64,000 nucleotides of DNA from NCBI RefSeq assembly GCF_014647215.1, contig NZ_BMOT01000002.1, positions 248,001 through 312,000 on the forward strand, written 5' to 3'. Below the pieces are notes generated by a model, which was not told the DNA's origin, searched no databases, and worked only from the letters and a program-made list of their open reading frames with translations. The position numbers and the translations under genes were made by a program. Positions 11,490 through 19,976 of this stretch are shown here, piece by piece. The stretch comes from Shewanella aestuarii (GTDB lineage: Bacteria; Pseudomonadota; Gammaproteobacteria; Enterobacterales; Shewanellaceae). Every line of letters begins with the position of its first letter. Position 1 is the stretch's first letter.

Positions 11490-12290
11490 ATGCATACTGA
11501 CGTGAACACGTTGTTTGCTGCTATGTGGCAAGACTATATAAAAATGACCCCATCTGCTGCAAAAATTCATCAATTACTCGGAAAAGGTGCACCGATCATC
11601 AATGATCATATTGCACTTCGTACCTTTAATATTGCCAAAGTAAATTTAAGTGTATTGGCTAAACATTTTACCTCTATTGGTTATGTTGATTGCGGTGACT
11701 ATAAGTTTGAGCAGAAAAAGCTAGTTGCAAAACACTTTGAACATCCAGACCCGACTCAGCCTAAAGTGTTTATTTCTGAGTTATTAGTAGAAGAATTTAG
11801 TCCTCAACTACAACAGACCATTAAAGGTTTTATTGACCAGGTTGATGAGTCTGCTTTAGTTGCAGATAACTTTATTTATTCTGGTCGTCACTGGCAATTA
11901 GATAAAGCCACATATCAGGCGTTATTGGCCGAAAGCGAATATGCTGCTTGGGTTGCTGCAATTGGTTATCGTGCTAACCACTTCACCGTATCCATCAATG
12001 ATCTACCTGATTTCGAGCGTATAGAAGATGTGAATCAGGCATTAAAAGATGCTGGATTTGTGCTTAATGCATCAGGTGGCGAAATTAAAGGTACACCTGA
12101 GGTGTTATTAGAGCAATCTTCAACCATGGCGGATAAAGTTGTCGTAAGCTTTACTGATGGCGATGCTGAGATCCCAAGTTGTTTCTATGAGTTTGCCCGT
12201 CGTTATCCAATGGAGAATGGCAAGCTTTACACTGGGTTTGTGGCTGCATCAGCGGACAAGATTTTTGAAAGCACCAATGTCATGATGTAA
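11490..12290 (+). CDS. DUF1338 (VOC-like) putative 2-oxoacid dioxygenase/decarboxylase
   Basis: The 266-residue protein belongs to DUF1338, the family that includes the iron-dependent 2-oxoadipate dioxygenase/decarboxylase HglS of lysine catabolism. Its likely metal ligands are visible: H40 (NDHIALRTF, with R44 as substrate arginine), H164 (YRANHFTVSIN) and E234 (SCFYEFARRYP), matching the His-His-Glu arrangement. It is shorter than HglS (about 460), so it is a compact version of the fold. The position after astD suggests a link to amino-acid catabolism; the actual substrate is inference. An AGAAGG ribosome site precedes the ATG. Confidence 0.82.
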   Translation: MHTDVNTLFAAMWQDYIKMTPSAAKIHQLLGKGAPIINDHIALRTFNIAKVNLSVLAKHFTSIGYVDCGDYKFEQKKLVAKHFEHPDPTQPKVFISELLVEEFSPQLQQTIKGFIDQVDESALVADNFIYSGRHWQLDKATYQALLAESEYAAWVAAIGYRANHFTVSINDLPDFERIEDVNQALKDAGFVLNASGGEIKGTPEVLLEQSSTMADKVVVSFTDGDAEIPSCFYEFARRYPMENGKLYTGFVAASADKIFESTNVMM

Positions 12291-12334
12291 GTCATGCAAG
12301 CGTAAAGTTCGGTTGTGATGCTACATGAAACTTT

Positions 12335-12376
12335 AAAGCCTCATCTTTGCAGTTTAAAGCAGATGAGGCTTTTTTG
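12335..12376 (+). terminator. Terminator after the DUF1338 gene
   Basis: Stem AAAGCCTCATCT/AGATGAGGCTTT (12335-12346, 12361-12372) with a 14-base loop, followed by a T tract. Confidence 0.85.
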
Positions 12377-12397
12377 TTGCCTAACATAGTGCACTTA

Positions 12398-12557
12398 TAC
12401 CAATCACAGTAAATAAGTGGCCTGAAATAGCGTAGGAAAAATGCGTGATAACAAGGCAGATTTTTTTGATAAGTAGTTATTCTACAATCAAAAAATCTAA
12501 CGCCGTTATCAGGTATTATCACAAGCTAGAAAGATCAGTTATTTATTACGATTGGTA
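12398..12557. mobile_element. 160-bp MITE-like palindromic repeat
   Basis: The element begins TACCAATC and ends GATTGGTA; these inverted termini extend imperfectly to about 22 bp (AGTAAATAAGTG on the left against the complement of CAGTTATTTATTA on the right). Inside, GATAACAAGGCAGATTTTTT and AAAAAATCTAACGCCGTTATC form a second long inverted pair, so most of the element can fold into one hairpin. It is flanked by TTA on both sides (12395-12397 and 12558-12560), a possible target duplication; the right copy is the complement of the kinase stop codon TAA. It contains no gene. Similar ATACCAATC-type repeats are common in marine gammaproteobacterial genomes, from general knowledge. Confidence 0.7.
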
Positions 12558-13907
12558 TTAAATACTCGATTGAGTTTGCGGAATAACAACGGTTACCGCT
12601 AGACCTGACAACAGTTCACTGGCGCTAAACTGCAATGAAAATCCATATTGGTCACAGATCTCTTTAACAATCGATAATCCTAATCCATGACCCATAACGT
12701 CTTCATCTAAACGCGTACCTCGCGCTGTGAGTAGCGCTAATTGATCCTGCTGGACACCAGGACCATCATCATCAACTGTGATAATAATAGAATGTCCATG
12801 CTGTTTTTTAAGGGATATTTGCACATTTGAATTTGCCCATTTGAACGCATTATCAAGCAGGTTGCCAAACAGTTCCATACCATCTTCTCTGTGAATAGGA
12901 ATACGCGACAATTGCTGGGGATTATTGAGTTCACCAGATATGATTTTATGGCGATATACCTTGTTTAATGTATTGACCAAGCTGGTAAAGTCTTTATTTA
13001 CCACCATTTGTGCAGCTGGAAGCATATCGCCAGTCACCCTTGCCGCGGCGAGTTTACGTTCGATCATTTTTCTTATCTGATCTAGCTGCTGTTGCATGGC
13101 TATCGCGGTTTCAGGATCGGTTAATCCCAGCGCTTCTACCTGCTGTTGCATAATTGCTAACGGAGTTTTTAACCCATGGCTTAAGTTGCCTAGGTTATTA
13201 CGGCTACGTTCTATTTGTTTTGCCGTGTAGTCGAGTAATTGATTATAAGTTTCTGCTAACGGTTGAATTTCAGTGGGGATCTGCTGAGTGTCAAGGGCAC
13301 TGATTTCGCCTTGTCTTAATCTAGCTAAAGATTGTTGGATTTTCTTCACAGGCTTGAAAGACTGCCGTAAAATCACAAAAATCCCGCAGATCATGGCCAG
13401 TAACATACCAATATTAATGGCTAATTTAGTGCCGTATACTTCACTGAACACGCGCCTGCCGATACTCAGATCCTGTGCAACGGTCAAGGTTGCCGTATTC
13501 GGCGTGGCCTCTGAACCAATGCCAATTGATAATAGCTGCATATCATTATTCTTAGGGCCTTTTGCCTGCCATACACGTTTTTCAGAATCTGCTAACGGCG
13601 CAATTTCCAGTTCAACATCCCACAATGATCGCGAGCGGATCACTTGATTGGGTAAGTTGAGTTGGTAATAACGGCCTGAATATGCGGGTTTGTAAAAGCT
13701 GGACAGTTGGCGTGAGTCAATTTCAATTTCGCCATCTTGTAACCGAGTGGCCAGAATGACATGCTCTAAATCCTCTTCAAGACGATTGATGATAGAGTCG
13801 TGAAAGGCTTCTCTGAGCATAGATTCAAATAGCATTAACCCTATGATAGTGCTTAAAATAACAAGACCGCTCAACCAGAGGCTGAGCTTTGAACGAATTG
13901 AGATCAT
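12558..13907 (-). CDS. PhoQ-like sensor histidine kinase
   Basis: The 449-residue inner-membrane kinase has an N-terminal TM helix (about 9-27), a periplasmic sensor domain (about 30-160), a second TM (about 163-181), a HAMP-like linker, and the phospho-acceptor H244 in NLGNLSHGLKTPLAIMQQQ, an H-box of the PhoQ type. The N box (NLLDNAFKWA), DDDGPGV and GHGLGLSIVKEI are intact, so it should be catalytically active. The start overlaps the response-regulator stop (ATGA). Its stop codon lies at the edge of a palindromic repeat. The signal sensed is not readable from sequence. Confidence 0.9.
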   Translation of the reverse strand: MISIRSKLSLWLSGLVILSTIIGLMLFESMLREAFHDSIINRLEEDLEHVILATRLQDGEIEIDSRQLSSFYKPAYSGRYYQLNLPNQVIRSRSLWDVELEIAPLADSEKRVWQAKGPKNNDMQLLSIGIGSEATPNTATLTVAQDLSIGRRVFSEVYGTKLAINIGMLLAMICGIFVILRQSFKPVKKIQQSLARLRQGEISALDTQQIPTEIQPLAETYNQLLDYTAKQIERSRNNLGNLSHGLKTPLAIMQQQVEALGLTDPETAIAMQQQLDQIRKMIERKLAAARVTGDMLPAAQMVVNKDFTSLVNTLNKVYRHKIISGELNNPQQLSRIPIHREDGMELFGNLLDNAFKWANSNVQISLKKQHGHSIIITVDDDGPGVQQDQLALLTARGTRLDEDVMGHGLGLSIVKEICDQYGFSLQFSASELLSGLAVTVVIPQTQSSI

Positions 13908-14581
13908 TGTTCCACTATGCCGTGGAAAATGTATCCTTGTCCCCGTCGTGTTTCAATCGTGGTTTTGCCTAACTTTTTACGTAAATGGGTGACATATACT
14001 TCAACAACATTACTTTCTTTTTCATCATCAAATTGATACAGCTTATCGGTTAGCTGTGTTTTTGAAAGCAGCTTTTTAGGCGACATTAAAAAGATTTTTA
14101 GTAATCTAAATTCCATCGCTGTCAATTCAAACTCTTGTTCAGCGACTATCACTTTTTGCTCTGCTTCATCTAAGGTTACCCCCGCAAAACTGAGCTGCTT
14201 TGAAGAGCTGTTCGCACGGCCATGGGCCCGATTAATCAAGGCTTGAATACGCGCGAGTAATTCTTGAGCGTGGAATGGTTTACCTAAATAATCATCGGCA
14301 CCGGCGTTAAATCCTTCGACCTTTTCATGCCATTGCGAACGAGCTGTGAGCATAATCACCGGCGTTTCTATGCCTTTTTCGCGCCAACTGGTGACTAAAT
14401 TAAGGCCATTACCATCAGGCAAGCCAATATCAAGAATAATGCAGTCGTATTGGGTTTCTTTAATGAGGTAATCGGCTTCAATGGCCTTGTCTGTTACATC
14501 GGTAACATAGCCAGCTTGTTTGAGTTGCTTTTCTAGTTCAGCCACTAAAAGTGGATTGTCTTCAACGAGTAGCAGTTTCAT
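13904..14581 (-). CDS. OmpR/PhoP-family response regulator
   Basis: A 225-residue regulator with a receiver domain (phospho-acceptor D51 in DCIILDIGLPDG; acidic pair ED; Thr in VIMLTARSQ; Lys in GADDYLGKPF) and a C-terminal winged-helix DNA-binding domain (ESNVVEVYVTHLRKKLG, TRRGQGYIF). I chose the ATG giving MKLLLVEDNP; an in-frame GTG five codons upstream is possible but adds non-conserved residues. The gene overlaps the end of the upstream PepSY-like gene and the start of the kinase gene, so all three are one operon. It resembles PhoP and QseB; the target genes are unknown. Confidence 0.92.
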   Translation of the reverse strand: MKLLLVEDNPLLVAELEKQLKQAGYVTDVTDKAIEADYLIKETQYDCIILDIGLPDGNGLNLVTSWREKGIETPVIMLTARSQWHEKVEGFNAGADDYLGKPFHAQELLARIQALINRAHGRANSSSKQLSFAGVTLDEAEQKVIVAEQEFELTAMEFRLLKIFLMSPKKLLSKTQLTDKLYQFDDEKESNVVEVYVTHLRKKLGKTTIETRRGQGYIFHGIVEQ

Positions 14582-14909
14582 GTTGTGTGCATTCACTAGG
14601 TAATTGAGTTAACGAATTGAGAGTACCACTTTTTGCATCAAATTGCAGATTAACGGTGTGACCTTGTTTTAACTGTAATTGTAGATCATATCGCCAGGTA
14701 TTGTTCTGCTGAAACAGCTGTGCATCGATTAGCTGAACATCACAATATTGGGCTAACCAATTTAAACTGTCATCTAAAGAGCGGATATAGCCTTGGCTGA
14801 CCAGCTGTTGCACATGGTCATGATCCACTTCAAATAGTTGTTGGGCGTCAACTAAGTGGGTGTTTAATGTACTAAGACTAAATAAGCCTATAGTGATAAA
14901 CAAGGACAT
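14562..14909 (-). CDS. Small exported PepSY-like protein
   Basis: This 115-residue protein has an N-terminal signal sequence and a compact alpha/beta domain ending in NTWRYDLQLQLKQGHTVNLQFDAKSGTL, which reads like a PepSY fold. The start chosen is the ATG with GGAG five bases upstream; a GTG two codons earlier is less likely. The end overlaps the response-regulator start. Proteins of this kind sit upstream of PhoP/PhoQ-type pairs in several gammaproteobacteria and may modulate the sensor domain in the periplasm; that role is inference. The PepSY assignment is moderate because the domain is short and divergent. Confidence 0.68.
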   Translation of the reverse strand: MSLFITIGLFSLSTLNTHLVDAQQLFEVDHDHVQQLVSQGYIRSLDDSLNWLAQYCDVQLIDAQLFQQNNTWRYDLQLQLKQGHTVNLQFDAKSGTLNSLTQLPSECTQHETATR

Positions 14910-14925
14910 ACTCACTCCAAGACAT

Positions 14926-14964
14926 AAAAAAAGTGGTGTTCAGATAAACTGTCACCACTTTAAT
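14926..14964 (-). terminator. Terminator after crp
   Basis: On the minus strand, AAAGTGGTG and CACCACTTT form a 9-bp stem around a 14-base loop, followed by TTTTTATG. It lies between the crp stop and the PepSY-like gene, so the two-component operon is probably transcribed from its own promoter or by readthrough. Confidence 0.82.
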
Positions 14965-14995
14965 AATCTTGGCTTAAATCAAGCTGAAGCTTAAC

Positions 14996-15631
14996 TTAAC
15001 GCGTACCGTAAACCACGATTGTTTTACCGTGCGCTTGAATCAAATTCTGCTCTTCAAGCATCTTTAAGATACGCCCTACGGTTTCACGTGAGCAGCCAAC
15101 AATTTGGCCAATCTCTTGACGAGTAATTTTGATTTGCATACCGTCAGGGTGTGTCATTGCATCAGGCTCTTTCGCAAGATGTAATAATGTCTGCGCGATA
15201 CGACCAGCAACATCTAAGAAAGCTAAATCACCCACTTTTTGGCTGGTGCTTTGTAAGCGGTAAGCCATTTGAGCAGATAATTTCATCAGGATTTCAGGAT
15301 TAACCTGGATCAGCTGCTTAAACTTTTTGTAAGAGATTTCAGCAATCTCACAGGCCTGTTTTGCTCGAACCCAAGCCGTACGTTCAGCTTGTTCTTCAAA
15401 CAGGCCTAGCTCGCCGATAAAGTCACCTTGATTGAGATAAGACAGGATCATTTCTTTACCTTCTTCATCTTTAATCAATACCGCAACTGAACCTTTAACG
15501 ATGTAATATAACGTATCAGAATCTTCACCAGCATGGATCAATGTGCTTTTTGCTGGGTATTTATGAATGTGACAGTGTGACAGAAACCATTCCAATGTAG
15601 GATCTGGTTTTGGCTTACCAATCAGAGCCAT
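14996..15631 (-). CDS. crp: cAMP receptor protein
   Basis: The 211-residue global regulator binds cAMP through its N-terminal beta-barrel ([19 protein letters not shown], the phosphate-binding cassette) and DNA through a C-terminal helix-turn-helix. The recognition helix [16 protein letters not shown] looks the same as in E. coli CRP, so it should bind TGTGA-N6-TCACA sites. Length is normal (E. coli 210). In Shewanella, CRP also controls anaerobic respiration genes, from general knowledge. The neighbours prkB, yheU, yheT and yheS are its classic gammaproteobacterial companions. Confidence 0.97.
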   Translation of the reverse strand: MALIGKPKPDPTLEWFLSHCHIHKYPAKSTLIHAGEDSDTLYYIVKGSVAVLIKDEEGKEMILSYLNQGDFIGELGLFEEQAERTAWVRAKQACEIAEISYKKFKQLIQVNPEILMKLSAQMAYRLQSTSQKVGDLAFLDVAGRIAQTLLHLAKEPDAMTHPDGMQIKITRQEIGQIVGCSRETVGRILKMLEEQNLIQAHGKTIVVYGTR

Positions 15632-15979
15632 TGTATATTCCTCGATTGATTAAAAAGTAAGTAAGTAATCTCTAATTAAGCATTTTACGCTGTTTACTAA
15701 GGTAAAACTTTGATGGAGATCGAATTTAGTAACACGGCATTCTATATTAACTGGCTCAATTTTAGATTTATTTGCTCATATTTGGGCGTTGGGTCAATTA
15801 AAATGTCATAGTCTGGGCAAAATCACAATAATTTCACCTAAGCGTTTATGTAAGAGTGATTTTTATTATTGATATTAATTATCATTAATAATTGGTGCAT
15901 GTTCTATGATAGTTTATTGTATTGCAAGTCTCAGATGGTTTATGTTGAATATGTTGTTGCTGTCGTTATCGAGGTTAAT
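15632..15979. other. Divergent intergenic region crp / Sel1 gene
   Basis: This 348-bp AT-rich region holds the crp promoter (minus) and the promoter of the Sel1-repeat gene (plus). It contains a Fur-like box at 15871-15889. I looked for a CRP autoregulatory palindrome; only isolated half-sites (GTGATTTT, near 15830) are visible. Confidence 0.5.
15871..15889 (+). promoter_or_regulatory. Fur-like box upstream of the Sel1-repeat gene
   Basis: GATATTAATTATCATTAAT matches the 19-bp Fur consensus GATAATGATAATCATTATC at about 14 positions and is itself a near-palindrome. It lies 91 bp upstream of the chosen GTG start. No experimental support; AT-rich sequence makes chance similarity possible. Confidence 0.5.
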
Positions 15980-16759
15980 GTGAAAAAGTTATTTCAAATT
16001 GGATTATGTTGTGCCTTATTGCATGAGGTAATACTACCTGACGTGCAAGCATTTACACTGCCTCAAACTATGGCCTCTCAAACACAATCTCGAGTGGTAC
16101 ACATTCAATTAAAAGCCTCACAAGGTGATGCTGACGCGCAATTTTTACTGGGATTAATGTACTTATCGGGACGGTTTGTCACCCCTAATGTTCCTGAAGG
16201 GTTTATGTGGGTTGAACAGGCCGCTAATCAGCAGCACTTAAAAGCCCAGCAAACGATTGCTGATTTAACCTTTGAAGGAAAATTAGTACCGCGTAATCTG
16301 TTAAAAGCCGAGAAATGGTATTTGGCCATGAGCGAGCAAGGCGATAAGTGGGCTAATTTTCGTTTAGGTTTTATTTATGCTGCTGGTGGTGATGGTATTG
16401 AGCGCAACTGCGGTAAAGCTTTGGCTCAGTTCGGTACCGCTGGGGATGATGTTTCTTTAGGCAATGTGGCATGGATTTTAGCGACTTGCCCTGAATCCGA
16501 ATATCGTGACGGTTCGAAAGCGGTGAGTTTGTCACTCAAACTGCTTGAGGCTAATCAAGGCGATCCGACCATATTAGATAATTTAGCTGCAGGTTATGCC
16601 GAGCTTGGCGATTTTACCCAAGCGGTGAGCGTCCAGAAAAAGGCGATTGATGCCTTAAAACTTTACCCTGAAGTGGCTAAAAGCGATGAGTTTTTACAGC
16701 GGTTACAACAGTACGAGAATAATCAAGCTTACCGTGAGGTGATCCCGCTTGTTGATTAA
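15980..16759 (+). CDS. Exported Sel1-repeat (TPR-like) protein
   Basis: The 259-residue protein carries Sel1/TPR-like helical repeats: ASQGDADAQFLLGLMYLSGR (about 48-67), AANQQHLKAQQTIADLTFEG (about 81-100), MSEQGDKWANFRLGFIYAAG (about 114-133), then a TPR-like pair near the C-terminus. I chose the GTG start (MKKLFQIGLCCALLHE) because it has GAGG five bases upstream and gives a signal peptide. The frame extends 37 codons further upstream, but that extension covers a Fur-like box and lacks a ribosome site. Sel1 proteins mediate protein-protein contacts in signalling or envelope assembly; the partner is unknown. Confidence 0.8.
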   Translation: MKKLFQIGLCCALLHEVILPDVQAFTLPQTMASQTQSRVVHIQLKASQGDADAQFLLGLMYLSGRFVTPNVPEGFMWVEQAANQQHLKAQQTIADLTFEGKLVPRNLLKAEKWYLAMSEQGDKWANFRLGFIYAAGGDGIERNCGKALAQFGTAGDDVSLGNVAWILATCPESEYRDGSKAVSLSLKLLEANQGDPTILDNLAAGYAELGDFTQAVSVQKKAIDALKLYPEVAKSDEFLQRLQQYENNQAYREVIPLVD

Positions 16760-17078
16760 GCTGGATAGAAAAGGCATTCAGATAAGTAAACGCCAATATG
16801 CTCAAGGTGCTAACAGATAAATATGGGGGAATTAACACATGAGCATATCAGCTATCGTTCTTTCGCCTGAAGTCCCGATAGCGGTAGAATAATATAACTA
16901 GCTTAATGCAAACTTAAGTCTGCATTAATCGTTTTTACTGGCAAAGTTGTTATCTAAAATAGCTTAACCCGCATGACGTCTGATTCAAAAACGCCATAGT
17001 TTAGTGCATCAACCCTTGTTAAGCCGAAGGCGGCTAACGGGCTTAACAATTTCTCCCTAGTCATGTTGTTGAACTGTT
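16760..17078. other. Convergent intergenic region with two hairpins
   Basis: Between the Sel1 gene and prkB (convergent) are two inverted repeats. TTAATGCA...TGCATTAA (16903-16928) is nearly perfect over 26 bp and is followed by TCGTTTTTA, so it may terminate plus-strand transcription. TTGTTAAGCC/GGCTTAACAA (17016-17025, 17040-17049) encloses GCCGAAGGC and lacks a T run on either strand. No gene is supported here. Confidence 0.5.
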
Positions 17079-17963
17079 TTAGTCATCTAGTTTTTCAACT
17101 TCAATCCGCTTATCCATTAAATCTTTAATCAATGGCGTTAAGATCAACTCCATCGCTAAAGACATTTTGCCTCCGGGAACCACTAAAGTGTTTACCCGAG
17201 ACATAAATGAGCCTTGGATCATGCTCAAATAGTAAGGGAAGTCGACATTATTCATGCCACGAAAACGAATAACCACAAAGCTTTCATCTAAACTTGGAAT
17301 GTCTTTGGCGCTAAAAGGGTTGGAAGTATCAACGGTAGGTACACGTTGAAAGTTAATATGAGTACGAGAGAATTGCGGCGTCATATGGTTAATATAATCA
17401 TCCATACTGCGCACGATTGAGCCCATTACCTTTTCGCGGCTATGGCCACGATCATTGGTGTCACGAATAATCTTTTGGATCCACTCTAGGTTAACAATCG
17501 GCACCATACCAATGAGTAGATCAACATGCTTTGCGACGTCAGCATCATCGGTAACCACGCCACCGTGTAACCCTTCGTAATACAACATATCTGTGTTAGG
17601 TGGTAAATCTCGCCACTGGGTGAAAGTACCTGGCATTTGGTTAAAGGGAACGGCTTCATCAAAGGTATGTAAATAACTGCGGGTTTTACCTGTGCCGGTT
17701 TCACTGTAGCTGGTGAAACATTCTTCTAGTTTGATGAAGTTATTCGCTTCTGGACCGAAATAACTAATATTACGATTTTCAGCTTGGGATTTACGGATTA
17801 ACACTTCCATTTCGGCACGAGTAAAATTATGAAAGCTGTCTCCCTCAACAAAGGCCGCATTAATCCCCAGTTGGCGAAAAATATGCGTAAAAGCCATTGT
17901 CGTTGTTGTTGTACCGGCGCCAGATGAGCCCGTTACAGCAATAATAGGGTGTTTAGCTGACAT
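17079..17963 (-). CDS. prkB: Phosphoribulokinase-family kinase PrkB
   Basis: A 294-residue P-loop kinase related to phosphoribulokinase and uridine kinase. The Walker A is GSSGAGTTTTT (about 12-22), followed by the acidic substrate region AAFVEGDSFHNFTRAEM and YYEGLHGG. This is the same protein found beside crp in E. coli and other gammaproteobacteria; no Calvin-cycle genes are present, so its physiological substrate is probably not ribulose 5-phosphate in carbon fixation and remains unknown. Full length, no defects visible. Confidence 0.9.
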   Translation of the reverse strand: MSAKHPIIAVTGSSGAGTTTTTMAFTHIFRQLGINAAFVEGDSFHNFTRAEMEVLIRKSQAENRNISYFGPEANNFIKLEECFTSYSETGTGKTRSYLHTFDEAVPFNQMPGTFTQWRDLPPNTDMLYYEGLHGGVVTDDADVAKHVDLLIGMVPIVNLEWIQKIIRDTNDRGHSREKVMGSIVRSMDDYINHMTPQFSRTHINFQRVPTVDTSNPFSAKDIPSLDESFVVIRFRGMNNVDFPYYLSMIQGSFMSRVNTLVVPGGKMSLAMELILTPLIKDLMDKRIEVEKLDD

Positions 17964-18086
17964 TGTTCCTGCCTAGAAATCATAAGAATAAATATTTACT
18001 ACATGGCATTTTGTTAATGCAATGTATACGTTGGACTCACATTTATACGGTAGTTAAGACCTTTTGGTCAATATTAGGCCGAGTTA

Positions 18087-18329
18087 TTATTTTGAATGAA
18101 TAATATTTTGTCGGTGCCTAATGGCAATCGATTCGTCATCTTCACTGTATTCGACGACAAGCTCACCTGTTTTTAAAGCCTGTTTACATTGGTTAATCAT
18201 GCCAGACAGTTGTTGGCGATTAAATTCACTAAAGCCACCATCTTCCACCTGAGTCAGTAAGTGTTCTTTAATCAAATTGTTTAGCGTTTCAGCATCTAAT
18301 CCCAGCAGGGTTTCATAGGGGATGATCAT
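18087..18329 (-). CDS. yheU: YheU-family small protein
   Basis: This 80-residue protein matches YheU: MIIPYETLLGLDAETLNNLI, then FSEFNRQ and a C-terminal GELVVEYSEDDESIAIRH. Its start overlaps the yheT stop (ATGA), the conserved yheT-yheU arrangement. YheU has no established function. It carries no signal peptide, so it should be cytoplasmic. Confidence 0.88.
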   Translation of the reverse strand: MIIPYETLLGLDAETLNNLIKEHLLTQVEDGGFSEFNRQQLSGMINQCKQALKTGELVVEYSEDDESIAIRHRQNIIHSK

Positions 18330-19327
18330 AGGTTATCACCTTGTTGAGTGTCGGGTTGCTTTGCAAGTAAGAATGTCAGTACCCGCTTTTCAAGATAGTA
18401 GCTTGGTTTCCATGGCCAGCCACCATCAATAAACCCGACATGGCCACCATTATCATGCAGCTCATAATGGACGCTATCGGATAATTCTTCTTGAGTTGGA
18501 ATGACGGCATCCGTCATAAAGGGATCGTCTTTGGCATGAATAATCAAGGTCGGTTTGCGGATATGTTTTAATAACCCCAATGCACTTGAGCGTGTGTAAT
18601 AATCCTCTACGCCGTTAAATCCATGCAAAGGTGCTGTGACTTTGTCATCAAATTGATAAAAAGTTTTTAGCTGCTTTAACTCAGCTTTACTTAGCGGCAT
18701 TTGGGCAACTAAATCATGATTATCTATTTTTTCACTGATCTTTTGTTGTAAACGTGTAATTAAATGAGTTTGATAGATTTTAGAGAAGCCCTTTTCGAGT
18801 TTTTTAGCGCAGGCACTGAGCGTTAACGGTGCTGATATGACTACCGCACGATCGAGTAAACTATCATCTTGGGTGGTTCCCTGATATTTGGCTAATACAT
18901 TGCCGCCCAAGCTATAACCCACGGCAAATAATGCTGAATCAGGATAATAGGTTTTGAGTTGTTGCAGAGTGAATGCCAAATCGTTGAAATCACCACTGTG
19001 ATAACTTCGCGCAAGACGATTAGGCACACCTGAGCAGCTGCGATGATGATGCACAACCGAACATAACTTTTCTTGCTTAGCCGCAACTAGCATTCTACGG
19101 GCATAATGCGACTCTGTGCCCCCTTCTAGTCCGTGACTAATCACCAAAATGGGTTCACCATTCTGTGGGGTACCTGACCAGTCTAAATCGATGAAATCAC
19201 CGTCTGGTAGTTCCTGTCTTTGGCGGAAAATATCTGGTTTGTCCACTTTAAATATAAACGGCAAAATAGTCTGTATATGCGGGTTAGCGGCCCACCAAGG
19301 TGGCGTAAAAAGGCTTTTTGTCGGCAT
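18326..19327 (-). CDS. yheT: YheT-family alpha/beta hydrolase
   Basis: The 333-residue AB-hydrolase has the nucleophile elbow GYSLGGNVLAKY (Ser), the oxyanion region ISHGLEGGTESHYARRML, the acid in LIIHAKDDPFM and the His in DNGGHVGFI. It belongs to the YheT/ABHD1-3 group of predicted esterases or acyltransferases. The substrate is unknown. It is coupled to yheU and read divergently from the Tat-signal gene. Confidence 0.9.
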   Translation of the reverse strand: MPTKSLFTPPWWAANPHIQTILPFIFKVDKPDIFRQRQELPDGDFIDLDWSGTPQNGEPILVISHGLEGGTESHYARRMLVAAKQEKLCSVVHHHRSCSGVPNRLARSYHSGDFNDLAFTLQQLKTYYPDSALFAVGYSLGGNVLAKYQGTTQDDSLLDRAVVISAPLTLSACAKKLEKGFSKIYQTHLITRLQQKISEKIDNHDLVAQMPLSKAELKQLKTFYQFDDKVTAPLHGFNGVEDYYTRSSALGLLKHIRKPTLIIHAKDDPFMTDAVIPTQEELSDSVHYELHDNGGHVGFIDGGWPWKPSYYLEKRVLTFLLAKQPDTQQGDNL

Positions 19328-19433
19328 GTGTCATTCTATGAGTGTTTGTGAAAGTTTAAACGTGTGTTTAAATACCATTCATATCACTTTAACACAGATA
19401 AAAATCTCACAACAAAAGAATAGGGGTGATGGC

Positions 19434-19940
19434 ATGAAACGTCGTACTTTTTTGACCAGCGCTTTTGCGGGAACCGCTGCGCTTGCGTTAGGGGTTAGTT
19501 GGTATTCATCCGATCCTATTCAAGTGGGTGAAGACGTTAATTATCGTGTGTTATTCAGTGTGTTGATCCCTGCGTTATTAGACGGCGCCTTACCAGAGGT
19601 TGCAAGCCAAAGAAAGATAGCCATAGACACCACTTTGGATTCCATTCAGGCTTCCATTTCAGTATTACCAGAGGAGCAACAAGTAGAGCTTAAAGAGTTA
19701 CTCGCCCTACTTGAAAGCCGACTCGGTTTATTATTACTCACAGGAAGTATGACACCTTTAATGTTGCGCTCACCCATTGAGTTAGTGGATATGCTTGAAG
19801 AGTGGCGTTTTCATTATTTAGATATGATTCAGACTGCATACCTAGGCTTAAGAGAGCTAATTCTAGCCAGCTATTATTCTAGCCCTGCTCATTGGGGAAA
19901 ATTAGGTTACGCAAAACCGACTTTTTTGCTTAATACCTAA
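19434..19940 (+). CDS. Tat-signal small subunit paired with a GMC oxidoreductase
   Basis: The 168-residue protein starts MKRRTFLTSAFAGTAALALG, an RR-type (KRRTFL) twin-arginine signal, so it is exported folded. The rest is helical and resembles the small Tat-signal subunits (gluconate 2-dehydrogenase subunit-3 class) that accompany FAD-dependent GMC dehydrogenases. The true start is this ATG with GGGGTGATGGC just upstream; the frame is open further upstream but overlaps yheT on the other strand. The next gene lies 36 bp downstream, so the pair is one operon. The larger subunit lacks its own signal and could be carried out on this one; that is inference. Confidence 0.75.
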   Translation: MKRRTFLTSAFAGTAALALGVSWYSSDPIQVGEDVNYRVLFSVLIPALLDGALPEVASQRKIAIDTTLDSIQASISVLPEEQQVELKELLALLESRLGLLLLTGSMTPLMLRSPIELVDMLEEWRFHYLDMIQTAYLGLRELILASYYSSPAHWGKLGYAKPTFLLNT

Positions 19941-19976
19941 CCGCCACAATTTGTTCTGCTAAAGGAGTATATTCAA

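Noticed and set aside
15800..15860. CRP autoregulatory site upstream of crp
   Set aside because: Only half-sites (GTGA, TCAC) are present, not a TGTGA-N6-TCACA palindrome.
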